Part shown: piece after piece, positions 24,622 to 33,691 of the stretch | How positions within the stretch are numbered: position 1 is the stretch's first letter | Layout: each line of letters opens with the position of its first letter | NCBI GenBank assembly: GCA_023409975.1 | Contig: JAEYQO010000070.1 | Coordinates: 1 to 64,000 of the forward strand | From: Bacteroidota bacterium | GTDB lineage: Bacteria > Bacteroidota > Bacteroidia > Chitinophagales > Chitinophagaceae | DNA length: 64,000 bases | Direction of reading: 5' to 3' | The notes under the pieces: generated by a model | What the model saw: the letters and a program-made list of their open reading frames with translations, nothing else | Databases searched by the model: none | What the model was told of the DNA's origin: nothing | Position numbers and translations under genes: made by a program

Positions 24622-26631
24622 ATGAAAAAATTACTGCTTCCATTACTGCTCATTGCCTCAATGGCTACAGCGCAGGATCGCATGACACCAGAACTGCTCT
24701 GGAGTCTGAAACGGGTAAGTGGGATCGGCGTTTCGGAAAACGGAAACACTGCGTGGTATGCGTCGCGTACCTATGATATGCAGACCGAGAAGTCCACAAC
24801 CAGGATCTATGCGCTGGATACCAGAACCGGCACCAGGAAAGAACTGCAGGAGATCCACTCCGTATTCCAGCGGGACCAGGAAGCCTGGTATGCCACAGGT
24901 GATAATGTGATCTACAGAAGCACGGATCAGGGACGAAACTGGAAAAGCTGGTTCACGAATGCAGGCGATATGCATAATATCAGGGTTTCACCAGACGGTA
25001 AGTGGATAGCCTTTACCCGGGAGGTATTGGTTAAACCTATGATGGGAACTGATCTTTATCCGGATTTGCCCAAAAATACGGCTCAGGTTTACACAGATCT
25101 GAATTACCGTCATTGGGATTCCTGGGAAGATGGTAAGTTCTCCCATCTGTTTATCATGCCTGCTCAGGGAGGAAAAGCTATCGACCTGCTCGAAGGGGAA
25201 CCTTACGATGTGCCACAGCAACCCTTCGGTGGACCAGAAGACTTTGTCTGGTCTCCGGACAGCAGAAGCATCGTCTATGTTTGCAAGAAGAAGTTCGGTA
25301 AGGAATATGCTGCCAGCACCAATACGGATATCTACCAGTATGTTCTTGATACGAAACAGACCATCAACCTGACAGCCAATATGCCGGGCTATGATATGAG
25401 TCCTGCATTCAGTCCGGACGGCAGGTTCCTGGCCTGGACCAGCATGGCCAGAGAAGGGTACGAGGCTGATAAAAACGATATCTATGTGATGGATATTGAA
25501 GGGCGCTCGTCTGTCAAGCAGAATCTGACCGCCAATTGGGATGGAACGGTCAGTAGCTATATCTGGAGTAAGGATGGCAAGCGTGTTTTCTTCAACGCAG
25601 CCTACCGCGCCACAGAACAGGTTTTTGAGGTAAACTTCCCCGGGTACACCAGAATTGCTCCCGTCGTCAGAAGGATCACCACCGGAAACTGGGATGTCAC
25701 GGGTATCCTTGGCCAGGTTAACAATTCACTGATCGTGTCCCGTACGGATATGAATCACGCAGCCGAATTATTTACAGTCGACCTGAATGATGGTTCTATG
25801 AAACAGATCACGCATGAGAATGATGATATCTACAATCGCATTCAACCGTCAAGAACAGAGCTTCGAATGGTGCAAACTACAGATAAGCAAATGATGGGTG
25901 TGTGGGTCATTTATCCTCCCGGTTTTGACTCAACTAAGAAATATCCTACGCTTCTGTACTGCCAGGGTGGGCCCCAGTCTGCACTTTCCCAGTTCTACAG
26001 CTTCCGATGGAATTTTCAACTCATGGCCCATCAGGGATATATCGTGGTGGCACCAAATCGCAGAGGCATGCCAGGCTGGGGCGTGAAATGGAACGAAGCG
26101 ATCAGTCAGGACTGGGGTGGGCAGCCCATGAGGGACTATCTTGCTGCGATCGATGAAGTGGCACAGGAGCCTTATGTTGATCAGACCCGCCTTGGTTGTG
26201 TGGGTGCAAGCTACGGCGGATATAGTGTGTTCATGCTGGCCGGAATGCACGAAAACCGTTTCAGATCATTTATTGCCCACGATGGTCTCTTCGATCTAAG
26301 GTCCTGGTACGGAACAACAGAAGAACTCTGGTTTGCAAATTGGGATATTGGTGGCCCCTACTGGAAGGTTCCTCAACCCGAAAGCTACAGAAAATATGAT
26401 CCTGCAAATTTTGTTGCCAAATGGAATACGCCGATCATGATCATTCAGGGCGGTATCGACTTCCGGGTACCTATCGAGCAGGGTCTGGAAGCTTTTCAGG
26501 CTGCACAATTAAAAGGGATTAAAAGCAAGTTGCTGTATTTCCCTAACGAAAACCACTGGATCCTTCATCCTCAGAATGCTATCGTCTGGCAACGAGAATT
26601 CTTCGGGTGGCTCCAGGAAACGCTCCGCTAG
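24622..26631 (+). CDS. S9 family serine peptidase (dipeptidyl-peptidase / acylaminoacyl-peptidase type)
   Basis: 669 residues: signal peptide (KLLLPLLLIASMATAQ), a seven-bladed propeller to about residue 410 with DPP-like WSPDSRS, PAFSPDGRFLAW and WSKDGKRVFF blade motifs, and an alpha/beta hydrolase domain. The nucleophile is S530 in GASYGGY; the acid is in IQGGIDFRVP and the His in NENHWILHP. It cleaves short peptides, probably in the periplasm, as in peptide-scavenging Bacteroidota. The start codon is preceded by an A/T-rich leader and no Shine-Dalgarno sequence. A strong terminator follows at once. Confidence 0.93.
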   Translation: MKKLLLPLLLIASMATAQDRMTPELLWSLKRVSGIGVSENGNTAWYASRTYDMQTEKSTTRIYALDTRTGTRKELQEIHSVFQRDQEAWYATGDNVIYRSTDQGRNWKSWFTNAGDMHNIRVSPDGKWIAFTREVLVKPMMGTDLYPDLPKNTAQVYTDLNYRHWDSWEDGKFSHLFIMPAQGGKAIDLLEGEPYDVPQQPFGGPEDFVWSPDSRSIVYVCKKKFGKEYAASTNTDIYQYVLDTKQTINLTANMPGYDMSPAFSPDGRFLAWTSMAREGYEADKNDIYVMDIEGRSSVKQNLTANWDGTVSSYIWSKDGKRVFFNAAYRATEQVFEVNFPGYTRIAPVVRRITTGNWDVTGILGQVNNSLIVSRTDMNHAAELFTVDLNDGSMKQITHENDDIYNRIQPSRTELRMVQTTDKQMMGVWVIYPPGFDSTKKYPTLLYCQGGPQSALSQFYSFRWNFQLMAHQGYIVVAPNRRGMPGWGVKWNEAISQDWGGQPMRDYLAAIDEVAQEPYVDQTRLGCVGASYGGYSVFMLAGMHENRFRSFIAHDGLFDLRSWYGTTEELWFANWDIGGPYWKVPQPESYRKYDPANFVAKWNTPIMIIQGGIDFRVPIEQGLEAFQAAQLKGIKSKLLYFPNENHWILHPQNAIVWQREFFGWLQETLR

Positions 26632-26664
26632 ATATTTTAATTACTAACATTTTTACTATATTTG

Positions 26665-26698
26665 AATGCCGTGTAACACACGGCATTTTTTTTTATCC
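26665..26698 (+). terminator. Terminator of the S9 peptidase gene
   Basis: ATGCCGTG and CACGGCAT form an 8-bp stem around a short loop, followed by nine T residues; it lies 34 bp after the stop codon. Confidence 0.92.
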
Positions 26699-26706
26699 GT
26701 TACGCC

Positions 26707-27171
26707 ATGCTAAAACGATTTCTGATAGTAGTAGTTACTATTCTTGTCATTCTACAGTTTATTCGCCCCGAGAGAAATCTTTCCGCTGCTTTCGCAAATG
26801 ACATCAGCACCCGGTTCCCCGTTCCGGAAGAGGTAGGCCAGGTCCTGAGTAAATCCTGTTATGATTGTCATAGTAACTATACAGATTATCGCTGGTATTT
26901 TAATGTTCAACCGCTCGGCCTGTGGCTGCAGCGTCATGTTGATGAAGGGAAAAAACATCTGAATTTTTCAGAATTTATAACCTATTCCAGAAAGAAGCAA
27001 CTGCATAAGCTGGAAGAAACAGTTGAAATGCTTACTGCCAGGGAAATGCCCCTCCCCTTGTACGAAGCTGTTCATTCTTCCGCCCGGCTCAGTGACGCCG
27101 AAAGAGTCCTCCTGGTGAATTGGGCGAATGCTCTGATGGACCGTATCGAGCGGGAACAACCCGGCACCTGA
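26707..27171 (+). CDS. Haem-binding domain protein (CxxCH, Haem_bd family)
   Basis: 154 residues: a single N-terminal membrane anchor (FLIVVVTILVILQFI), then a domain with the c-type haem motif CYDCH in KSCYDCHSNYTDYRWYFNVQPLGLWLQRHV, and a distal Met-containing segment (LTAREMPLPLYEAVH) that could supply the sixth ligand. This is the pattern of the Bacteroidota 'haem-binding domain' family, small periplasmic cytochromes of unknown partner. The ccmE/ccmF maturation genes are in the same window at 55.8-58.8 kb. Confidence 0.92.
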   Translation: MLKRFLIVVVTILVILQFIRPERNLSAAFANDISTRFPVPEEVGQVLSKSCYDCHSNYTDYRWYFNVQPLGLWLQRHVDEGKKHLNFSEFITYSRKKQLHKLEETVEMLTAREMPLPLYEAVHSSARLSDAERVLLVNWANALMDRIEREQPGT

Positions 27172-27265
27172 CAAACGAATGCTGTTCGATACCACTGTCT
27201 GGCACAATTTTTTAGCCTTCAGCACTTTATAGGTTGCTATTTCGATTATTCCTAATCTACGTTTA

Positions 27266-30070
27266 ATGGAACCCGCTTTATCAGGCGTCATTCATAAAGA
27301 AAAGCTACAATTGAAGCATTTGCCAGACTTCCTCCGCTACGTCAGAGACCAGCGCCTGGACGGCTATTTGAGACTTCAGTTGCATTATAGCAGGGAGTAT
27401 GAGCTGCCTTTGCTGCGGTTTTTTAAAGAGTTCAGTGAAGAGGACTTGATCAGTATCGGACTCACCGGTGCCCTGGAATTCTTCGATGCAGTCATAGATC
27501 TCAAATCTGTCGAATACATCCATCAGCAGAAAGAGAGCTGGCTTTCCAATAATCTTCCGCATCTGATAGACAAAAGCGCGGTGGCTCCTGAGGATATTTT
27601 TCTTGTTTCTGCTATCCGGAAGAAGGCACTGTTTCACTTCCTGAGTGAATTTACTGATGACCCTAAGGTGCTCCAGTGTGTTCATGATGAAATGGACGAA
27701 TTCATCACGGTGCTCAATCTCACTTTGAGCAGCGCTCTTTCTTCAGTTCTCAGGGAGAAGTTTCAACAGGAAGAGAAAGTAAAAGCCAATGAAGAAAGAT
27801 TACGTCTGGCTTTGGAGGCAACTCGTTTAGGTACCTGGGACTTTGACCTGAATTCCGGAGTCATCGAGGTTTCTTCCCGTATCAGAGAGATCTACGGATT
27901 GGCTGCTGATGAGCCGGTCACCTATGATCTTATCAAAGATCTTTACCATCCTGAAGACCGGGATGAACAGGTGATGATCGTGCGCAGAATTCTTTCCGCT
28001 GCGGCTCATAACCGGACCTATGAACGGGAATTGAGAATCCAGCGGGCAGACGACAAGTCGATACGCTGGATCAGGGTAAACGGATATGTGCTGCTCAATG
28101 AACAGGATGTACCGTTCAGGATTATCGGAACGATTCTGGATATCACAGAGAGAAAGCATCTGGAAAGCCAGCTCAGGGAACGGGAATTTCAATTCCGTCA
28201 ACTGGCCGATTCGATGCCTCAAATGGCATGGATCACTCTGGCTGACGGTACAATTACCTATTTTAACCAAAAATGGATCGAGTATACCGGGAAGGATGTT
28301 CAGGACGTTACCTATGAATGGGGAGTCCTGCTCCATCCTGAAGATGCTGAAAAAAGCAGGGTAGCCTGGATGGAATCTTTAGCAACAGGTTCTCTTTATG
28401 AGATTGAATATCGGCTGTTGCATAAGGCGTCAAATGTATATCGTTGGTTTCTTACCCGGGCATTACCAGTGAAAAACTCACGAGGCGAAATCATGAAATG
28501 GTTCGGTACCTGTACAGACATTCATGATTATAAACTTGCGGAAGAATCACTGCAGATGCAGGCCCGGGTTCTTAATAGCATGGAAGAGGGTGTGAGCATT
28601 GCTGATGAGAACGGATTCATTCTTTATACCAATCCTGCAGAAGACCGCATGTTCGGCTATGGGCCAGGTGAATTGCCAGGCAAACACGTAACTGTACAAA
28701 ATGCCTACGACGAACCAGAGAATAAGGAACGTGTAGAAAACGTTATGGAGATTCTGAAGCTCGAAGGTAGCTGGAGCGGAGAATGGAACAATAAACGTAA
28801 AGACGGAACAACCTTTAATACTTTTAGTCATATAACCTCATTAAACCTCGACAACCGGCGATTGCTGGTATGTGTTCAAAGAGATATTACCATGGAAAAG
28901 GCACATCAGGCTGCATTGCTGGAAAGCGAACTGCGCTTCCGCACGCTTGCTGATCATGCACCAATGTTTGTCTGGATATCTGATGCAGAAGGGAAACTGG
29001 ACTACTTTAACGATGAAGTAGAAAGATTTGTAGGCCCTTCTGCGGACGAGCTGAAGACGAACGGATGGATCGTAATCTGTCATCCCGAAGATCAGGGAAA
29101 ATTTACGGAGGCGGGACGTGCCCTTCGTGAAGAGGGAAAGGCCCTGGAGGTGGAGTGCAGACTGAAGAATAGAGAGGGAAAGTTTCGCTGGGTTTTGCTT
29201 CGTGCAGCACCCAGAATGCAGGATGGTAAATTGATAGGGATGACGGGCACAGGTCTCGACATTGAAGACAGAAAGCGCCTTACAGGGGCACTGGAAACAA
29301 AAGTCGAGGAACGAACCAGGGAACTCATGGAGACCAATGCTAAGCTGGAACGCTCTAATAGGGAACTGGAGCAGTTTGCCTATGTGGCCTCGCACGATCT
29401 TCAGGAGCCGCTCAGAAAGATCAAGGCCTTTGGGGATATGCTGGCCGGCAGATATAAGGAAGGACTGGGACCGGAAGGCGTCGATATGATCGGCAGGATG
29501 CAATCCGCTTCTGACAGGATGCGGATACTGATCGAAGATCTGCTGGCTTTTTCAAGAGTCTCCCGGGAGCCCCAGCATAAAACTGTCGATCTGGACCGTC
29601 TGATAAAGGAAGTGTTGTTCGATCTCGATACAACAATTCAGGAAAAGCAGGCCAGCCTTAAGATTGATGCGCTCCCCTCTATAGCGGGCGATGAGTTACA
29701 ATTGCGACAGCTTTTTCAAAATCTTTTGAGCAACGCTTTAAAGTTCAGTAGGGAAGGGGTACGTCCGGAAATATCAGTTACCATCACAAAAACCAACGGA
29801 CTATCTTCTGGATTTGATGTAACCAAAGCGGACCAGCAGAGAGAGTTTTATCTACTGGCTTTCAGAGACAACGGAATCGGTTTTGAACAACAGTATGCCG
29901 ATAAGATCTTCCAGGTGTTTCAACGTTTGCATGGTAGAATGGAATATCCGGGGTCTGGAGTGGGTCTTTCCATTGTTCAAAAGGTGGTCGACAATCATAA
30001 AGGCTATGTGAAAGCAGAAGGCGCTCCGGGCGAAGGCGCACTCTTCCTCTTATTACTTCGGGCGGAATAG
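27266..30070 (+). CDS. Multi-PAS sensor histidine kinase
   Basis: 934 residues, soluble. Residues about 1-165 form an all-helical domain (LLRFFKEFSEEDLISIG ... EFITVLNLTLSSALSSVL) that resembles N-terminal helical sensor domains of RsbR-like proteins. Four PAS domains follow at about 172-295, 300-425, 430-550 and 555-680, each closed by a PAC-type D-I/T-x-R/E-K segment. HisKA has the phospho-acceptor in YVASHDLQEPLRKIK, and HATPase_c has N (LFQNLLSNALKFS), DNGIGF and GSGVGLSIV boxes. The ASHDLQEPLR type is common among Bacteroidota cytoplasmic kinases. No receiver is attached, and none is adjacent; the nearest are at 33.3 and 35.8 kb. Confidence 0.92.
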   Translation: MEPALSGVIHKEKLQLKHLPDFLRYVRDQRLDGYLRLQLHYSREYELPLLRFFKEFSEEDLISIGLTGALEFFDAVIDLKSVEYIHQQKESWLSNNLPHLIDKSAVAPEDIFLVSAIRKKALFHFLSEFTDDPKVLQCVHDEMDEFITVLNLTLSSALSSVLREKFQQEEKVKANEERLRLALEATRLGTWDFDLNSGVIEVSSRIREIYGLAADEPVTYDLIKDLYHPEDRDEQVMIVRRILSAAAHNRTYERELRIQRADDKSIRWIRVNGYVLLNEQDVPFRIIGTILDITERKHLESQLREREFQFRQLADSMPQMAWITLADGTITYFNQKWIEYTGKDVQDVTYEWGVLLHPEDAEKSRVAWMESLATGSLYEIEYRLLHKASNVYRWFLTRALPVKNSRGEIMKWFGTCTDIHDYKLAEESLQMQARVLNSMEEGVSIADENGFILYTNPAEDRMFGYGPGELPGKHVTVQNAYDEPENKERVENVMEILKLEGSWSGEWNNKRKDGTTFNTFSHITSLNLDNRRLLVCVQRDITMEKAHQAALLESELRFRTLADHAPMFVWISDAEGKLDYFNDEVERFVGPSADELKTNGWIVICHPEDQGKFTEAGRALREEGKALEVECRLKNREGKFRWVLLRAAPRMQDGKLIGMTGTGLDIEDRKRLTGALETKVEERTRELMETNAKLERSNRELEQFAYVASHDLQEPLRKIKAFGDMLAGRYKEGLGPEGVDMIGRMQSASDRMRILIEDLLAFSRVSREPQHKTVDLDRLIKEVLFDLDTTIQEKQASLKIDALPSIAGDELQLRQLFQNLLSNALKFSREGVRPEISVTITKTNGLSSGFDVTKADQQREFYLLAFRDNGIGFEQQYADKIFQVFQRLHGRMEYPGSGVGLSIVQKVVDNHKGYVKAEGAPGEGALFLLLLRAE

Positions 30071-30219
30071 CTTCCTTCCGGTATAAATTATGGCAGTTTG
30101 TTGAATTAGTCTTGGGCGTTTTCGGCTGATTAATGTTCCGTTAAAGGCCTCGTTCTTCCGTTATTTCCCCGACGACCTCCGGCAAATAATGCTGAAAACT
30201 GAAGCGAAAAAGCCGTGGT

Positions 30220-30298
30220 ACTCCCTAGATACTCCCTAGACACTCCCTGGACACTCCCTAGATACTCCCTGGTTCCATGCTGGTTCCATGCTGATTCC
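30220..30298 (+). repeat. 11-bp tandem repeats in the 30071-30435 intergenic region
   Basis: Five units of ACTCCCTRGAY run head to tail from 30220 to 30274 (the last unit ends GGTT), overlapped in phase by GGTTCCATGCT at 30271-30281 and 30282-30292 and then a diverged unit. Everything keeps an 11-bp step. The rest of this 365-bp intergenic stretch holds no gene I can support; it includes a weak inverted repeat (TCCTTT ... AAAGGA, 30296-30315) and an A/T-rich segment just before the next gene. Confidence 0.9.
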
Positions 30299-30435
30299 TT
30301 TGCTACTGCCTAAAGGATAGTAAGTACACCCCCAATGTCTACCAACTGCCTTCAACCAGCTCCTGGTTCATAATCTTACCACTGCAAATGTCCCCTTTAT
30401 GCAGAAAGTATTAATTTAATGGAATCAATTTTCTT

Positions 30436-31752
30436 ATGAAAACGCTCCTCTCTTCGCTGCTTATATTGCTTTTTTCTTTCTCTGCCGTTGCGCAGGGTAT
30501 CATTACAACGATAGCAGGTGGGGGCTGGGGAGGAGATGGTGTCTTAGCCGTAAATACCTCTCTCAGCGAAGTCAACGATGTGCTGGTTGATACCGCTGGA
30601 AATATTTACATCGCACAGGAAACAGCAGTCAGAAGAATTGACGCCCAGACGCAAATCATTAGCTTGTATGCAGGTTCCTATCAATGGGGTACCGGATGTG
30701 ATGGCTGTCCTGCTACCACCGCTAAATTGAATCATGCAAATGCTATCGCGCTAGATAAACAGGGTAATCTATATATCGCCGACTGGGGAAACGGAAGAAT
30801 CAGGAAGGTGGATGCTGTAACAGGAATTATGACCACTTATGCAGGTAATAGTACTTCAGGGTACAGCGGGGATGGCGGACCTGCAACAAGTGCGCAGCTA
30901 AAAAAGCCCATAGATATTGCGTTTGATACAGCGGATAACCTATTCATAATCGACGAGTTTTATCATATCAGAAGAGTCGATCGACAAACAGGTATTATTA
31001 CAACCATTGCTGGCGACGGCACACAGGGGATATGGAGCAACGGTGATCTTGCTGTAAGTTCAAGAATTAGTACCGGCCGGGGTATTTGTGTAGATAATAT
31101 TGGAAATGTTTATTTCACTGATGCCAATAATCGACGAATTGGCAAGATCGACACGCAGGGTATCTTGTCCACTTACTGTGGGACAGGAACTAATGGTTTA
31201 GCAGGAGATGGTGGTCCGGCAGTCAACGCTCAAACCTACGCTTCAGTCCGGCTTAGAATGGATAGTCAGAATAATATGTATTTTGGGGATGGTGGTAGGG
31301 TTGTTAGAAGGATTGACTTTTCAACTGGGATTATAACGAGAGTTGCGGGCGAGGGAAACGCTGGATTTAGCGGAGATGGCGGTCCTGCATTGAATGCACA
31401 TCTAAACGGGATCTGGAGTGTGTTTGTCGACAAAAATAACAACGCCTATATCGCTGATGCACTGAATTACAGGATTAGGAAAGTTGCAGGTGTAGTTAGC
31501 GTTGCAGCTTCGCCAGAAATTATTTTATTTGATATTTTTCCCAACCCCTCAAATGGTCCTCTGACAATTCAAAGTTCCGGGGAAATAGAGTTTATTCAAA
31601 TCAGAAGTCTTACAGGGCAAGTTGTCTATGAATCCAAACCTTTAAAACCTTTGGTAAGAATCGATCTGTCAGGTCATCCGGCCGGTGTTTACCTTGTAAG
31701 TGTGTTAAATGGCAGTGGTATGATTAATAAAAAGGTCATCATTCGTCAATAA
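30436..31752 (+). CDS. NHL-repeat beta-propeller protein with T9SS sorting domain
   Basis: 438 residues: signal peptide (LLSSLLILLFSFSAVAQ), then about six NHL repeats in the form 'G-x-GGPA...A.L..P..' / 'N.YI.D..N.RIRKV' (examples YAGNSTSGYSGDGGPA, NLYIADWGNGRIRKVD, NAYIADALNYRIRKV). The T9SS type A domain (FPNPSNGPLTIQSSGE ... GVYLVSVLNGSG) closes the protein. It should be exported to the surface and bind an unknown partner. It is visibly more AT-rich than purD and the kinase beside it, and its propeller repeats are nearly identical to one another, suggesting recent expansion or transfer. Confidence 0.9.
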   Translation: MKTLLSSLLILLFSFSAVAQGIITTIAGGGWGGDGVLAVNTSLSEVNDVLVDTAGNIYIAQETAVRRIDAQTQIISLYAGSYQWGTGCDGCPATTAKLNHANAIALDKQGNLYIADWGNGRIRKVDAVTGIMTTYAGNSTSGYSGDGGPATSAQLKKPIDIAFDTADNLFIIDEFYHIRRVDRQTGIITTIAGDGTQGIWSNGDLAVSSRISTGRGICVDNIGNVYFTDANNRRIGKIDTQGILSTYCGTGTNGLAGDGGPAVNAQTYASVRLRMDSQNNMYFGDGGRVVRRIDFSTGIITRVAGEGNAGFSGDGGPALNAHLNGIWSVFVDKNNNAYIADALNYRIRKVAGVVSVAASPEIILFDIFPNPSNGPLTIQSSGEIEFIQIRSLTGQVVYESKPLKPLVRIDLSGHPAGVYLVSVLNGSGMINKKVIIRQ

Positions 31753-31814
31753 CATTGTTAGTCAGCAACCGCCGAACCGGGAGTTAATAATATCGATTAA
31801 TTACTTTTAAAAAC

Positions 31815-31842
31815 TTGCACTGACTTTTAGTTGATACCTTTG
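31815..31842 (+). promoter_or_regulatory. Upstream promoter of purD
   Basis: TTG at 31815-31817 and TACCTTTG at 31835-31842, 17 bp apart, match both Bacteroidota elements. The leader would be about 80 nt. Confidence 0.45.
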
Positions 31843-31909
31843 TCAATACCTTGTTGGTAGGTCGGCACCCACCACTTTCGACTAACGACTAACTATCAAC
31901 CATCAACCC

Positions 31910-31917
31910 TAACTTTG
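31910..31917 (+). promoter_or_regulatory. Start-proximal promoter box of purD, leaderless type
   Basis: TAACTTTG is an exact TAnnTTTG match 8 nt before the ATG at 31926. With 31815-31842 it would give purD two promoters, one with and one almost without a leader. Confidence 0.4.
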
Positions 31918-31925
31918 CTGCTCAT

Positions 31926-33209
31926 ATGAAGAGCTACAATATTCTGCTCCTGGGGTCGGGAGGTCGTGAGGCGGCATTCGCCTGGAAGCTTCGCCAGAGC
32001 AAGCACTGCAAGGAACTATTCATCGCACCAGGAAATGCCGGGACTGCAAAGTATGGGATGAATCTCCCCGTTGCGGTTACTGATATGGAGGCTATCAAAC
32101 AAATTTGTCTTGAAAACCACATCGATCTGGTGCTTCCCGGTGGAGAAGATGCTCTGGTAGCTGGCATATATGACTTTTTTCAAAACGACCCGCAGATCCG
32201 CCATGTCATCGTAGCTGGCCCCTCATCTGCAGGCGCGCAATTGGAAGGTAGCAAGGCATTTGCCAAACAATTTATGGATCGTCATGGCATCCCGACAGCC
32301 GCCTACCGCGAGTTTACCTCCGAGCAATTCAGGGAAGGAACCGAATGGATCAAAAATCATCCGCTCCCAGTAGTCATAAAAGCCGATGGACTGGCCGCAG
32401 GTAAAGGTGTGATCATCGCAAATTCCACAGAAGAAGCACTGGAGGCCTTCCGCTCAATGGTACAGGAAGACCGTTTTGGAGATGCAGGTCGCAAGGTAGT
32501 AGTTGAACAGTTCCTGGATGGAATCGAATTATCCGTTTTTGCACTGACAAATGGCGAAACCTTCGTTCTATTACCCGAAGCTAAAGACTATAAGAGGATC
32601 GGAGAAGGGGATCAGGGACCTAACACGGGTGGCATGGGGGCTATCTCGCCCGTGCCTTTCGCAAACCAGGAATTCATGGATAAGGTGGTGAATAAGGTCG
32701 TCAAGCCTACCATCAATGGGCTCTCAGAAGAAAAGATCGTCTATAAAGGTTTTGTCTTCTTCGGACTCATAAACGTGGCCGGCGAACCTTTCGTGATTGA
32801 ATACAACTGCAGAATGGGTGACCCCGAAACTGAAGTCGTAATGCCCCGGCTTCAGTCAGATCTCGTGGAGTTACTAGTACATATGCATGAGGGTCGTTTG
32901 TCCCAGTCAGAAATTAGTTTCGACTCGCGTGCGGCTGCTACCGTCATGTTGGTTTCCGAGGGCTATCCGGGCTCTTATGAAAAAGGGAAAGAGATTGCAG
33001 GGTTGGATGAGGTTCAGGATAGCGTCGTATTTCATGCAGGAACTGCCAACCGTGACGAGACTGTCGTCACCAGCGGAGGCAGGGTAATAGCCCTGACCTC
33101 TTTCGGAGAAACGCTCAAAGACGCCCTTGGAGTAAGCTATAAAAATGCTGATCTGGTTTCCTTTGAGGGAAAATACTTTCGTCGGGATATCGGTTACGAG
33201 TTTCTCTAA
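31926..33209 (+). CDS. purD: Phosphoribosylamine-glycine ligase
   Basis: 427 residues, normal length. It joins phosphoribosylamine and glycine with ATP, the second step of purine synthesis. ATP-grasp and C-terminal motifs are intact: VIKADGLAAGKGVIIA, RKVVVEQFLDGIELS, GEGDQGPNTGGMGAISPVP, IEYNCRMGDPETEVVMPR and VFHAGT. In the N-domain two usual motifs are altered: GGREHA is GGREAA here and GPEDPLV-like is GGEDALV. No other purine gene is nearby. It is followed by a hairpin whose 3' arm lies in the convergent response-regulator gene. Confidence 0.94.
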   Translation: MKSYNILLLGSGGREAAFAWKLRQSKHCKELFIAPGNAGTAKYGMNLPVAVTDMEAIKQICLENHIDLVLPGGEDALVAGIYDFFQNDPQIRHVIVAGPSSAGAQLEGSKAFAKQFMDRHGIPTAAYREFTSEQFREGTEWIKNHPLPVVIKADGLAAGKGVIIANSTEEALEAFRSMVQEDRFGDAGRKVVVEQFLDGIELSVFALTNGETFVLLPEAKDYKRIGEGDQGPNTGGMGAISPVPFANQEFMDKVVNKVVKPTINGLSEEKIVYKGFVFFGLINVAGEPFVIEYNCRMGDPETEVVMPRLQSDLVELLVHMHEGRLSQSEISFDSRAAATVMLVSEGYPGSYEKGKEIAGLDEVQDSVVFHAGTANRDETVVTSGGRVIALTSFGETLKDALGVSYKNADLVSFEGKYFRRDIGYEFL

Positions 33210-33260
33210 GCTGCAGTGTAGGGGTCTGTGCGACCGCCAGGATCAATCGTCTCCAGCGTA

Positions 33261-33296
33261 AAGACTGCTGATTGATATCAACCAGCAGTCTTTTCT
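33261..33296 (+). terminator. Terminator of purD, overlapping the convergent gene
   Basis: AAGACTGCTG (33261-33270) pairs with CAGCAGTCTT (33283-33292), followed by a T-rich run. The 3' arm is also the last coding bases of the minus-strand receiver gene, whose stop codon lies in the loop. Confidence 0.82.
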
Positions 33297-33691
33297 TTTT
33301 CCTGTACGAGTTCAAACAGACGCTCTGTAAATGGACCGTAATCCAGAAAGGTTTCCGGTTTAATGATGTAGGCAGTGGCGCCCATATCAAGACATTTTCG
33401 AATGATCATCTCTGTCGATGATGTAGACGTAATGATCACGGGAATGGAGGAATAGACCGGATGCGCCCCCACTTCTTCAATAATGTCATAGCCGTTTTTC
33501 CCGGGCATATTCAAGTCGGAAAGTATCACTTCCGGAAGTGCATCGGGATGTTCCGACATCCATTGGAAAAGCATGTCTCCATTTCGTGCCTGTCCAATCA
33601 GCTCGAAGTGTTCAGATGCTTCGAAGGCTTCCCTCATAAACATCTGTTCATCCTCGTCATTCTCTACCAATACAATTTTATACTTCTTCAT
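33278..33691 (-). CDS. Stand-alone response-regulator receiver
   Basis: 137 residues, receiver domain only. Acidic pocket in VLVENDEDE, phospho-acceptor Asp in VILSDLNMPGKNGYD, T/S switch in VIITSTSS, and K in AYIIKPE. There is no output domain, so it acts by protein contact or phosphotransfer, like Rcp1/CheY-type receivers paired with bacteriophytochrome-like kinases. Its start overlaps the last 14 bp of the PAS kinase gene upstream on the same strand, which makes that kinase its likely partner. Confidence 0.93.
   Translation of the reverse strand: MKKYKIVLVENDEDEQMFMREAFEASEHFELIGQARNGDMLFQWMSEHPDALPEVILSDLNMPGKNGYDIIEEVGAHPVYSSIPVIITSTSSTEMIIRKCLDMGATAYIIKPETFLDYGPFTERLFELVQEKEKTAG

Noticed and set aside
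26657..26664. TATATTTG promoter box
   Set aside because: An exact match to TAnnTTTG, but it adjoins the terminator hairpin of the S9 peptidase gene and has no -33 element, so it is more likely part of that T/A-rich region.
30220..30298. CRISPR array
   Set aside because: The repeat unit is 11 bp with no spacers and there are no cas genes.
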